DNA of 39,636 nucleotides from positions 1-39,636 of the forward strand of contig MHDO01000152.1 of NCBI GenBank assembly GCA_001805005.1, given 5' to 3'. Origin of the DNA: Nitrospinae bacterium RIFCSPLOWO2_12_39_16. GTDB lineage: Bacteria > Nitrospinota > Nitrospinia > UBA9942. The notes beneath the pieces were generated by a model. The model made no database searches. It saw nothing but the letters and a program-made list of their open reading frames with translations, and had not been told where the DNA came from. A program made the position numbers and the translations under genes. Shown here piece after piece: positions 7,748 to 16,897 of the stretch. Numbering within the stretch: the stretch's first letter is position 1; each line of letters opens with the position of its first letter.

Positions 7748-9445
7748 AAGACCTCTCATAAAAGATTCATTTATTCTAATCTTTGAAACTGCCCTTAATT
7801 TCATAATATAATCAGACATAAGCTGTTCATACTTTTTTTTACTCAAGGATTCAATAATGCTATCTCTAACAGATTCAAAATCTCTCAATTTCCCTTCCTC
7901 TTTCCCAGTGAGCTTAATAATAATAAAATCTTTTTCAAAATTAAAAGGCCCATATATCTCCCCTACCTCCATCTCATTTAGCCCATCTTTAATATCAGGA
8001 GGCATCATATTAACATATAACCAGCCTGTATCTTCCCCTTTTGAGACAGCTGAAGTATTAGATATATCAGAGGCAGTTATATCAAAATCAGCACCCTTTT
8101 TTAACTCGCCAATAATCCTCTCCGCCTTTTCTTTTTCCTTAATCTTAATTGTGCTCATTCTGATTTTTTCAGGTTCTTTAAAGAGCTTTTTGTTATCATC
8201 ATAATATCTTCTGATTTCCTCATCATCAACTTTAATTGCAGCAGCGATAATTTTATTTTTAAAAAACCTGTTTAAGACAGCCTCCTTTGTAATTAAGAGC
8301 GAATATCTAAAGTCTTCATTTTTCTCATAATTTCTTCTATCAGCTTCCCTGTCAAGAAGCCTCTGGTTAATTATACTGTCTATAACTAATTTTTTTAATC
8401 TATCCATCTCATCTTCATCTCTTCCCAAAGGTGCTGACCTCAAGCGAGCCAGAACTTCATCCCTTTTGATATCTTCCCCTTCTACAGTCGCCGCAATCCC
8501 TTTTCCCCCATCAAATTCCTCATCCCTTTTGATGCTTTTCAGTATATCTTCATTGATGGTAATTTTTGCCGTTTCTATTAATTTTGTCAGGTATTCCCTG
8601 TTTTTTTCTCGTTCTTTCTCACTAAAGATTAACCTCTCTGTTCTTTTTTTCTCCTTGTCGGAAATTGTTTCAGCTGGCACTCTTCTCTCCTCTAATTTGA
8701 TTATATGAAAACCATGCGCTGTATTGATTAACCCGCTTATTTCCCCTTCTTTCATGCCAAAGGCTGCATCCGCTATCTCCTTTGGCAATTCATCTCTCCT
8801 TTTAAAACCCACATCACCGCCTTTTTTCTTTACCCCATCAGAGTCTTCTGATTCCTTCTCTACGAGATTGGTAAAATCAGCTCCTTTTTTTAATTCGCCA
8901 ACAATCTTCTCTCCCTTCTCCCTTTCTTTTGTAAAGAAATGACGCAATCTCACTGATTCGTAAAGGATCATATAACGATTCTTTATTTCTTCATCTGTTA
9001 CCTTGACCTTATCAATAACTTCTTCTTTTTTTAGCATATATAGAGAGAGATTGAGTCTGTAGAGTTTATAATCCCCTGTAAATTCAGGTGTCTTATCAAG
9101 ACCTATCTTAATCGCCTCCTGAACAATCAGCTTATCATCTATCATCTCATTTAGTATTTTGAGATAGTCAACATTCGCTATATCTATATGCATCTTATCC
9201 CCTATATCCTTTATTGTATGAAACCCTTCAAGTCTTTTTTTGAAATCATATTCTGTAATTGTATCATCATTTACTTTTGCAACATACCTATCTCCCTGTA
9301 GCCAGAATGTCCCTCTACTACAACCGCTCAAAAAACAAGAAACAAGAAGCAAAAAAAAAGCTGAAAGCCTTAAACTTTGAGCTTTGAACCTTGAACTGTC
9401 TCTTGCCTTTATGCCCTTGCATCTTGCATCTTGCATCTTGTTCAC
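7727..9445 (-). CDS. SurA/PpiC-like peptidylprolyl isomerase lipoprotein with two parvulin-like domains
   Basis: 572 aa; lipobox LSGC; ADFTNLVEKESEDSDGVKKKGGDVGFKRRDELPKEIADAAFGMKEGEISGLINTAHGFHIIKLEE plus a second diverged PpiC segment. Confidence 0.88.
   Translation of the reverse strand: MNKMQDARCKGIKARDSSRFKAQSLRLSAFFLLLVSCFLSGCSRGTFWLQGDRYVAKVNDDTITEYDFKKRLEGFHTIKDIGDKMHIDIANVDYLKILNEMIDDKLIVQEAIKIGLDKTPEFTGDYKLYRLNLSLYMLKKEEVIDKVKVTDEEIKNRYMILYESVRLRHFFTKEREKGEKIVGELKKGADFTNLVEKESEDSDGVKKKGGDVGFKRRDELPKEIADAAFGMKEGEISGLINTAHGFHIIKLEERRVPAETISDKEKKRTERLIFSEKEREKNREYLTKLIETAKITINEDILKSIKRDEEFDGGKGIAATVEGEDIKRDEVLARLRSAPLGRDEDEMDRLKKLVIDSIINQRLLDREADRRNYEKNEDFRYSLLITKEAVLNRFFKNKIIAAAIKVDDEEIRRYYDDNKKLFKEPEKIRMSTIKIKEKEKAERIIGELKKGADFDITASDISNTSAVSKGEDTGWLYVNMMPPDIKDGLNEMEVGEIYGPFNFEKDFIIIKLTGKEEGKLRDFESVRDSIIESLSKKKYEQLMSDYIMKLRAVSKIRINESFMRGLNARGKK
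9331..9443. repeat. Inverted heptanucleotide repeat array at 5' end of the PPIase gene
   Basis: aaacaagaaacaagaagc ... cttgcatcttgcatcttgcatcttg; period 7. Confidence 0.85.
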
Positions 9446-10128
9446 TTTATTGTCTCAATTATCTCCGAAACTACTCTTTTTGTAAGGGCGCTTATTGACC
9501 TTACCCGACCAAAGCCAAACACAGTAATATAATCGTCACCACTCTTCTTGTGCCTGACCATCCATAATATCTTCCCGCTTCTGATATCAATTAATTTAAC
9601 GCGGATAACTACTACAGGGGTTGTCAACCTGCCTCCCCAATCTCCACCTGTAAATTCTTCTACAACACCGATGAAAACTGCATCAATTTTTAATCTCATC
9701 CCTAATTTTTTTAACTGTTCCATATCCATCATTTGAACAGATTTTACTTTTTCGCTAATTAGAAACTTTTCTATATTACCCTTCTCCTCTATTTGAAATA
9801 TATCGCTTTTAAATAATATGGTATTAAATGTATTTGTAACAATCTCTCCTGCCTGCCGTTTTTCACTTTCATTTACAAATGGGAGCACCCCAACCCTCTT
9901 TATTTCAAATAGTCCTTTTTCTCTATTAAGATCAGAATAAATTATAACAGAAGAAGAACATCCATGAAATAATAATGGCAATATAAGGATTGCTATCAAA
10001 AACAAAAAACTGATTAATTTACAGATTTTGCCAACACCATTCCTGCCCCTGCTTTTGCAGGGGTAAACTTGTCCCTGCGAAAGCAGAGAGCAGAAATTTA
10101 TTTCCTTATACTGATTTTTGTTTTTCAC
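9442..10128 (-). CDS. CsgG/TolB-like lipoprotein, paralog 1
   Basis: Lipobox LFHGCSS; VGVLPFVNESEKRQAGEIVTNTFNTILFKSDIFQ...LKIDAVFIGVVEEF...VKLIDIRSGKILWMVRHKKSGDD. Confidence 0.65.
   Translation of the reverse strand: MKNKNQYKEINFCSLLSQGQVYPCKSRGRNGVGKICKLISFLFLIAILILPLLFHGCSSSVIIYSDLNREKGLFEIKRVGVLPFVNESEKRQAGEIVTNTFNTILFKSDIFQIEEKGNIEKFLISEKVKSVQMMDMEQLKKLGMRLKIDAVFIGVVEEFTGGDWGGRLTTPVVVIRVKLIDIRSGKILWMVRHKKSGDDYITVFGFGRVRSISALTKRVVSEIIETIK
10046..10063. repeat. Palindrome CCCCTGC-TTTT-GCAGGGG in the 5' coding end of a CsgG-like gene
   Basis: Perfect 7-bp stem, followed by a related CTGC-GAAA-GCAG hairpin. Confidence 0.7.
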
Positions 10129-10208
10129 TCCCTTAATAACGGTTGGGTAACTTTAATCCCGAAGTGGAAATTCTTTTTATTAGCAATCAGTGAGTTTTAT
10201 AAAATGTG

Positions 10209-10784
10209 TTAATACTTTCCAAAAAATGTCGCAAATACCTTTTTTACTACTTCGTTGCTTAATTCAATCTCACCTTTTTGCTCAATTCCAAATATTGATC
10301 TCATTAAACTGCTGCCTTTTTGAGAATGAAAACCCCGCCATAATGTCAGCCCGGAATTTGACTCTACCAGTCGAAGAGATAGGGAAACAACGGCATACTG
10401 TGAGCCTCCCCCACGGTTTTGACCGTATGACTCCACTGAACCAATAAAAATCGCCTGTACCCCAAGCTTCTCAGAAATTCTCTTGATGCCCTCAATGTCC
10501 AATGCAACAAGTTCTCCCTCTCTGAACCCCATTTCCCTAAAAACATCAACTACCACCTTATTAACTTCTCCATCTTCCGCCACTTCAAAAACACCGCTTT
10601 CAAGTATATTCATTACAATCATACTCTTAAGTTTCTCGCCAGCATACTTGTCATCCGTCAGATTATTAAGAGGAAGCACTGCAACCTTTTTAATATACTG
10701 AAAGTTTACATTAGTCCTGATATATTGTTTCGGAGATGTACCGCATCCACTATGAACAACTAAAAATCCAAATAAGGGAATCAA
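10209..10784 (-). CDS. CsgG/TolB-like lipoprotein, paralog 2
   Basis: Lipobox VHSGCG; VAVLPLNNLTDDKYAGEKLKSMIVMNILESGVFEV...LGVQAIFIGSVESYG...LRLVESNSGLTLWRG. Listed start is TTG; true start uncertain. Confidence 0.65.
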   Translation of the reverse strand: MIPLFGFLVVHSGCGTSPKQYIRTNVNFQYIKKVAVLPLNNLTDDKYAGEKLKSMIVMNILESGVFEVAEDGEVNKVVVDVFREMGFREGELVALDIEGIKRISEKLGVQAIFIGSVESYGQNRGGGSQYAVVSLSLRLVESNSGLTLWRGFHSQKGSSLMRSIFGIEQKGEIELSNEVVKKVFATFFGKY

Positions 10785-10919
10785 TAAAATATATTTTATA
10801 TACCATTTCTTAATTTCAACATCACCCCTTTCTTCATCAATTTTATTAAATAAATTGTATTAATGTATCACTTTTTTATAATTTATTGAAATATTTTCTA
10901 CCGTTTTTCTTGAATTTCT

Positions 10920-12983
10920 TCATCTGCGGATTAATAAAGCTATACTATATAAATTACTGCGGTCTCCTGTGCTGTTGTGAGTCAAAGTCGTAGTATAGCT
11001 TGAAGAAATATACAGATATCTGCTTATATTCCAGTAAATACTGCCTCCCATTGTCTCTGCGCCTGTTTGTGAAACATTGTAATTAATATTCATTTGCAAA
11101 CTGCCCGGCAGCCGTGTATTTATAGAGTAATTCTGCTTCGTCTCAGGAAGATGCTGAATATTGGCAGACAAATTTACAAACCGTGATGGAGTTATATTTA
11201 CCGTTGATGTTAGAGCTTCAGATTGAGAACTGCTCGTTTCTCTCCCGGTATCAGATGTGGAAGATGAAAATGCGCCATTAATGAGGATGTTTATGCTATT
11301 TTTCGGTATTAAGGTTAAATTTCCGTTAACTGAATTAGTTGCCGTTTTTGTTCCACTGATAAGGTCATCTGTTTTGCTTGATGTAAAACCTGTTCCAAGG
11401 TCAATACCAGAATACAATCTAAAGAACATATTTATATTTTCAGAAGTTGTTTCCGAAGTTTTATCATCCCCCGAAAGGGATTCAAAACGGCCAAGGGCAA
11501 TTGATCCATTTATAGTTTCCATTGGGTTTGTGCTTAATGAAAATGTATAATTATTTGAACCGATACTTTTGCTTGATGTTGATTCAGTTTTCTGACTTTG
11601 ATAGTTTAGAAAAAATGAGGCATATTTAGACATTGCATAGGACAATACTATCCCCTGATTGATATTCGTATCTTTGCGGTCAATAGGAGACTGTTTTGAT
11701 TCATCATAATTTATATTGTATGAAATACCCGTCTTCTCCGTTGGTCTTAGGCTCAGATTCATCCCGCCATATTGTCTATCAGTAATTGTCTCAACTGTAA
11801 CGCTGGTCTTTTTAGAGATTGACCCTATCGCCTCTATCTCCGTAACACTTATCTTCTGGGCTGAAGAATCATAAGTTGTATTTACCGCCTTAAAAAAGAG
11901 TGCATTTATAGGCACTGAAAAAACCAGTTTAAATCGTTTATTAACCTCATCATAGGAACTGTCCGATACAGTTGCAAAGCTCCAGATAAGCCCTGAGAGG
12001 TCATTACTATAATAAATATTCCATCCGAAATTCATATTTGCTATATTGCTATCCAATGTATCTATATATATATAAATAGTGTTTATTGTATCTGTATTTT
12101 TTAATTTCAAACCTATATTTCTATAAGAACCGTTTAAGTCAATTCCTGTATCCGAAGATTTATTATCATCAATTAAAGATGGGTAATCGGACAACTGCCC
12201 GTCGCCAGGCAAGGTATCTATCGCATAAAGCCCATTGCTTGCATCTTTTTTATCAGGAAAGGTCTGAGGCACACCAGATAAACTTATACTTGTAGAGGTT
12301 GAGTTTGTTACACCAACATTTGTGCTAATATTCAACCTGTTATCAAAAAAGGAGTTATTATAACTGACGGTCCCCAGATGTGTCGGGTTCTCTTGTTTTA
12401 TCTGTGAGACAAAATCATTCAATGTTGAACTGCTATAATTATACAACAAATTAAGACGTTTGATTGTGTAATCTGTGCTGGCACTCATATATGACTGTCT
12501 TGAATTAACAAGAGAAAATCTGTCTTTTGATTGCAATTCATTATAATTAAATCTCAATGAGGGAAAACCAGCAGGGGCTGTTGAGAAAATGGCATTTTTT
12601 GAGGTAGTATTTATACTGTTACCTGTTGCAAGAAAACGATCATTTACCTGATACCCAATATTTGAATTAAAATATTTATTATTCATATCCAAAAATAAAG
12701 AGGGGGCAATTGTGCTGTTTTCAGTTGAATCCACCTTGTTCTGAGATGCTCTTATATCCCCAGACAACCCCATTGTCCCTGTAATTTTTTTATTAAAAAC
12801 AAATGAATAAACCTGAGATAAAGTCGACTTGGTGGTCATCTTTCCTGCAAATTCATTCTCGCTCATTGTATAAATTACATCTCCATTCAAAGATAGACCA
12901 TCTGCAAAACTTCTATTTAAGGAACCTATCAAATATAAAATCGTTATTCCTGTTATAGTACCAACTCTTTTTATTATTCTCAC
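10920..12983 (-). CDS. Outer-membrane beta-barrel protein with internal jelly-roll-like insertion
   Basis: 687 aa; signal peptide; alternating amphipathic strands rich in Y/S/T/N (SIYWNISRYLYISSSYTTTLTHNSTGDRSNLYSIALLIRR at C-terminus). Confidence 0.72.
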   Translation of the reverse strand: MRIIKRVGTITGITILYLIGSLNRSFADGLSLNGDVIYTMSENEFAGKMTTKSTLSQVYSFVFNKKITGTMGLSGDIRASQNKVDSTENSTIAPSLFLDMNNKYFNSNIGYQVNDRFLATGNSINTTSKNAIFSTAPAGFPSLRFNYNELQSKDRFSLVNSRQSYMSASTDYTIKRLNLLYNYSSSTLNDFVSQIKQENPTHLGTVSYNNSFFDNRLNISTNVGVTNSTSTSISLSGVPQTFPDKKDASNGLYAIDTLPGDGQLSDYPSLIDDNKSSDTGIDLNGSYRNIGLKLKNTDTINTIYIYIDTLDSNIANMNFGWNIYYSNDLSGLIWSFATVSDSSYDEVNKRFKLVFSVPINALFFKAVNTTYDSSAQKISVTEIEAIGSISKKTSVTVETITDRQYGGMNLSLRPTEKTGISYNINYDESKQSPIDRKDTNINQGIVLSYAMSKYASFFLNYQSQKTESTSSKSIGSNNYTFSLSTNPMETINGSIALGRFESLSGDDKTSETTSENINMFFRLYSGIDLGTGFTSSKTDDLISGTKTATNSVNGNLTLIPKNSINILINGAFSSSTSDTGRETSSSQSEALTSTVNITPSRFVNLSANIQHLPETKQNYSINTRLPGSLQMNINYNVSQTGAETMGGSIYWNISRYLYISSSYTTTLTHNSTGDRSNLYSIALLIRR

Positions 12984-13027
12984 TCAACCTATCCTGCCTC
13001 TCCTCATGAACAAAAACCTGAAAGTGC

Positions 13028-13049
13028 CACAGAGATACAGAACTCTGTG
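13028..13049. repeat. CACAGAG/CTCTGTG inverted repeat, intergenic
   Basis: CACAGAG-atacagaa-CTCTGTG. Confidence 0.55.
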
Positions 13050-13072
13050 CCTAATTTAAATATGCCGAAATA

Positions 13073-14566
13073 TTATTTTACTGAAACAATTCCATAAGGC
13101 TTTTTCCCTACTATAATTATCTTTTCTACAACTTCGGAGACAGGATTTATAAGTATCACCCTGTTGGAACTATAATCAGTGATATAAAGATGGTTTCTTC
13201 CTTCATCAATTGCTAGTCCTATCGGCTTACTTCCGGCATTTATGCTTCTCGTAATGACTGCAGACGACGGAATTAAAAAAGAAACCTGTCCAACACCATA
13301 ATTTGAAAGATAAATTCTGTTGTATTTTTCAGAATAAATTCCCTTTCGCGGATTAATACCTGCCTGTATTCTCCCCTTAATAGTTTTTGTAACGGTATCT
13401 ATAATTGTAATACTATCTGATTCGGCATTCAGGACATAAATGTTATTTCTTACAACTACAACATCTACAGGTGTTCTGTCAACATTTATGGTAGCCTTTA
13501 CTTCATCTGTTATAGAATCAATAACTGAAATGGAGTTTGACCCGCTGTTGGCTACATATACTTCCTGCCTTTCTGGATTGGCGGATACTCCAAGCGGAGC
13601 ATTGCCAACCCTTACACTCTTTATCTGAGATTTCATAAATGTATCTATAGCAGTAACATCATTAGACCCCCGATTCGTAATATATAGTTTTCCATGATTT
13701 CTCCTGTCGCTGTATGGAATCATAGCCATTTCAACAGGTTCAATTCCTGAACTAAATTGTATCCTGTCCCGGACAAAGTCCTGCGATGTATCAATAATTG
13801 ATATGCTATTTGACCTGGAATTTAAAACATACAACCTCTCTTGTTCCTGGCTTAAAACAAGACTTGTAGGATTCTTTTCTACACCTATTACACCAACTAC
13901 TCTATTTTCAAACCTATCAACAACCGATACATAATTTGAACCGCTGTTTGCAACATATAAAAGCAGTGTCTTTGGAGAAACTCTTTGAGATTCAATAGTT
14001 ATTGAAGGGCTAAAAAGATAGTTATTTGAGACAGATTTATCAGGTTCCCATGTTAAAAATATAGCCCTACTCTCACTGCTTCCTATACTTATAATATCCC
14101 CTTTGAGTTCTACCTCTCCATTCGGTTGAGGCAGTGCCAGTGTATGAAATTTTTCATTTCTCCTTACACTGGCATTGGAGATACGTATCATAACCCTGTC
14201 ATACTCTCCTTCCATTATATTTGATTCAGTTAACAGAACCTGATCCTTTGCTATATCAAGGGACCTTATTACAAATGGTTTTTCTGATAATTTAATCCAT
14301 CCCCCATCCCTTTGTTTGATTTCAATCTTCTCAATTGTAAAATTTATATCCTGCTGGTTAGAATTTGGAAGATAAAGGTAAAAAACCAATGTCCCCTCTG
14401 ACACCTCTTCTCTTTCAATCTTCATCCCTGTACAAGAGATAAGGATAAGAAGTAAGAAGCAAAAAACCAGAGGACAGAGGACAGAAGACAGAAGACAGAC
14501 TTCTGACTTCTGTCTTCTGACTTCTAACTTCTGGCTTCTGACTTCTAACTTCTGGCTTCTATTCAT
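13073..14566 (-). CDS. YVTN beta-propeller lipoprotein with N-terminal DUF4382-like domain
   Basis: Repeated LYVANSGSNYVSVVD / LYVLNSRSNSISIID / VYVANSGSNSISVID blades; N-terminal INFTIEKIEIKQRDGGW...MEGEYDRVMIRISNASV. Confidence 0.85.
   Translation of the reverse strand: MNRSQKLEVRSQKLEVRRQKSEVCLLSSVLCPLVFCFLLLILISCTGMKIEREEVSEGTLVFYLYLPNSNQQDINFTIEKIEIKQRDGGWIKLSEKPFVIRSLDIAKDQVLLTESNIMEGEYDRVMIRISNASVRRNEKFHTLALPQPNGEVELKGDIISIGSSESRAIFLTWEPDKSVSNNYLFSPSITIESQRVSPKTLLLYVANSGSNYVSVVDRFENRVVGVIGVEKNPTSLVLSQEQERLYVLNSRSNSISIIDTSQDFVRDRIQFSSGIEPVEMAMIPYSDRRNHGKLYITNRGSNDVTAIDTFMKSQIKSVRVGNAPLGVSANPERQEVYVANSGSNSISVIDSITDEVKATINVDRTPVDVVVVRNNIYVLNAESDSITIIDTVTKTIKGRIQAGINPRKGIYSEKYNRIYLSNYGVGQVSFLIPSSAVITRSINAGSKPIGLAIDEGRNHLYITDYSSNRVILINPVSEVVEKIIIVGKKPYGIVSVK
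14440..14563. repeat. Inverted heptanucleotide repeat array at 5' end of the YVTN protein gene
   Basis: agaggacagaggacagaagacagaagacag / cttctgacttctaacttctggcttctgacttctaacttctgg; period 7. Confidence 0.9.
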
Positions 14567-15227
14567 TTTTTATTTCTTTCACCTTATCCTTTTGTAACCG
14601 CTCCATATGACACCTGTAGCATTCCCTTAAAGGAAAGGCTATTTTACCATGACACCTGCCGCAATACTCTCCACTTAAAATTTTCCACATGGTCATCTCA
14701 GGATTACCACCCTTCTTTTGAACAAAAATACCCGGATGACAAATTTTACAACTTAACCAATATGTATGAATACTGTGAGGAAAGATGACATCCGTCATAA
14801 ATTCATTCTTAGCCTTGATTGATATAAGAAGGTCAATGGGATCATCATCTTCTTGCAAACCATCAATTGATGAAAGCGGAGAAATTATACCACTCCTCAC
14901 AGCCCCTGCCCAGTCAATTAAATCGTATTTGTCCCTTGGTAGAAGTGTAAGAGGAATAGCCCTTTGCTGGAGGAGAGATTGTGCTGTCACCTCATTCGCA
15001 GTTTTATACTTATATTCGTAAAACTGCTCTATGTAGCTATTTAAGGAGTTAGAGGAAGGGTTATCCTGATTTTCAACTGCATAAGATGGTGATATTAAAA
15101 AACAGATACTTAATTTACCACAGAGGACACAGAGAAAGAGGAAAGAACAAAGACCCGACCTTAGCCGCGAAGGACACAAAGGTAAAAATAATTTTAGGGT
15201 TTTTAATCTCTGTGCTCTCCGTGCCAT
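14559..15227 (-). CDS. Triheme c7-like cytochrome with N-terminal extension domain
   Basis: CKICH, CGRCH, CYRCH; FPHSIHTYWLSCKICHPGIF...GEYCGRCHGKIAFPLRECYRCH. Confidence 0.85.
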   Translation of the reverse strand: MARRAQRLKTLKLFLPLCPSRLRSGLCSFLFLCVLCGKLSICFLISPSYAVENQDNPSSNSLNSYIEQFYEYKYKTANEVTAQSLLQQRAIPLTLLPRDKYDLIDWAGAVRSGIISPLSSIDGLQEDDDPIDLLISIKAKNEFMTDVIFPHSIHTYWLSCKICHPGIFVQKKGGNPEMTMWKILSGEYCGRCHGKIAFPLRECYRCHMERLQKDKVKEIKNE

Positions 15228-15235
15228 TTGTGTTT
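15118..15235. repeat. Inverted CACAGAG-type repeat at 5' end of the triheme cytochrome gene
   Basis: ccacagaggacacagag ... ctctgtgctctccgtgcc. Confidence 0.7.
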
Positions 15236-15306
15236 AAATTTTCTATACAAGAGCAAAAAATTGATTTTATCGCAGATAACTTTGATTTAAACAGATTTTC
15301 ACCAAT

Positions 15307-16887
15307 CTAAAAATCGCTCTCCCCCCATCCAAATTGTAATTTTTCATTTCTCTTTGCAAACTTTTCCTTTTCTTTCTTTGAGAAAGCAATTGTCTGGTTT
15401 GAGGTTTTAAATATGTTTCCTGCTTTATCCACAGCCTTAAAAGCATACATTATCTTTCCACCACCTGCTGTCACTTCTCTGTTTTCAGATATTAAAGGTA
15501 TAATTAGCTTTTTAGCTACATTCCCTCTTCCGCTTAAATTCTTTATAATTTTTGAGTCCTCGCCCAATATTACAAATTCCCACTTCTCCATCATTTCATT
15601 TTCTTCGTAGTCAAGGTTAAAAATTACCACATCATTATCATCAGTTGCTTCAGCCTCTATTTTTACTGCCGGTGGTGTTGCATCCAGTATTATCTTCTTT
15701 TGAAAAACCCCTGCATTTCCTGCAGTATCCCATACCGTAAGGTTAAGATAATATATTCCATCATCATTTCTACTTCCTGCATTATTCTCACCTCTCCACA
15801 TAAGCTGCATAGGTAATGCACCAAATCCCCTCTCTCCTCTCACAAATTTATTTTCTTTATCCACTATTTCAACTTCCCACTTTTCTATAACCTCATTTGT
15901 TTTAAGGGTAAATATAATTGAATCCTTTTTTACAAGCCCGGCAGTAACATCTTTGTCTGTTGAAACTGTTACTTCTGGCGATACTGTATCAACCTTTACC
16001 TCCCCTACTGAAGGAAAATGAGAAATCTTATCATCAGACAGCACAGCAATAATATCTACAGGATATAAGCCATCTGCATAGGGAACGGTAATCTCGCCAT
16101 CATAATAATCACCATCTCCATCCTTCAAATCAAATTTCATTTCACCTATATAAGCCTGAACCTTCACTATTTTTTCTACAACAGATATAATTTTGACTGA
16201 TACCTTTGCAGACTTCCCCCCTCTGACAATTGCGGGAGAAATCTTTAAGCTCCCTATCTCAAAAAGATTATCATCTCTATTTTTCAAGAGATATTCCCTT
16301 GGTATCCCACCCACAATATTGCTAACAGCTACCGATCCAAGCTGAACAATCAATTTCACTCTACCAATACCAAGCAAGCCGGCAAAATCGCTTCCAGCAT
16401 AGGAAACGGTGTCCATCCATATTATTGAACAATCCCTTGTCCCAACAAGGCGAAGAGTTAATCCTACATATATTTCATTACTAACATTGGAATACTGGTC
16501 AATTGAACCTAAAACCACCGCATCAACTCCAAGCTCACGATTTAACTCAAGCGTTGTTATTCTGTCAATAAAACTCGTATTCCTAATTCTTCTCTTGGTC
16601 AAAAATTTATCCACATCTTCATATGGAACCAATTCAAACCCTCTTTTTTCAAGTTCTTTCTGAAGCAATGAATCTATAATTGCACGAGCATCTAAATTTC
16701 CAGAAATGTTTGCCATAGGAAGGACCACAATCCTATCTATTTTATGAACATCCTTTCCCACTTCTGCCTGAACAGCGGATGCAAAAAACAGTAAGCAGTA
16801 GGCAGTAAGCAGTAGGCAGTAAGCAGTAAACAAGAGATAAGTGGTCTTGCTTCTGGCTTCTGGCTTCTGACTTCTATCTTTTATCAT
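15307..16887 (-). CDS. CsgG/TolB-like N-terminal domain plus FlgD/Ig-like C-terminal domains, paralog 3
   Basis: IVVLPMANISGNLDARAIIDSLLQKELEKRGFELVPYEDV...LGVDAVVLGSIDQYS; C-terminal MQLMWRGENNAGSRNDDGIYYLNLTVWDTAGNAG. Confidence 0.65.
   Translation of the reverse strand: MIKDRSQKPEARSKTTYLLFTAYCLLLTAYCLLFFASAVQAEVGKDVHKIDRIVVLPMANISGNLDARAIIDSLLQKELEKRGFELVPYEDVDKFLTKRRIRNTSFIDRITTLELNRELGVDAVVLGSIDQYSNVSNEIYVGLTLRLVGTRDCSIIWMDTVSYAGSDFAGLLGIGRVKLIVQLGSVAVSNIVGGIPREYLLKNRDDNLFEIGSLKISPAIVRGGKSAKVSVKIISVVEKIVKVQAYIGEMKFDLKDGDGDYYDGEITVPYADGLYPVDIIAVLSDDKISHFPSVGEVKVDTVSPEVTVSTDKDVTAGLVKKDSIIFTLKTNEVIEKWEVEIVDKENKFVRGERGFGALPMQLMWRGENNAGSRNDDGIYYLNLTVWDTAGNAGVFQKKIILDATPPAVKIEAEATDDNDVVIFNLDYEENEMMEKWEFVILGEDSKIIKNLSGRGNVAKKLIIPLISENREVTAGGGKIMYAFKAVDKAGNIFKTSNQTIAFSKKEKEKFAKRNEKLQFGWGESDF
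16788..16882. repeat. Composite heptanucleotide repeat array at 5' end of CsgG/Ig-like gene
   Basis: acagtaagcagtaggcagtaagcagtaggcagtaagcagta ... cttgcttctggcttctggcttctgacttct; period 7. Confidence 0.9.
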
Positions 16888-16897
16888 CTCGTCTCTC

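Noticed and set aside
5514-7811. Plus-strand ORFs antisense to the 26-heme cytochrome (5514-5807, 6151-6435, 6442-6780, 6876-7157, 7455-7811, 7471-7749)
   Set aside because: Shadow ORFs opposite a regular CXXCH repeat protein.
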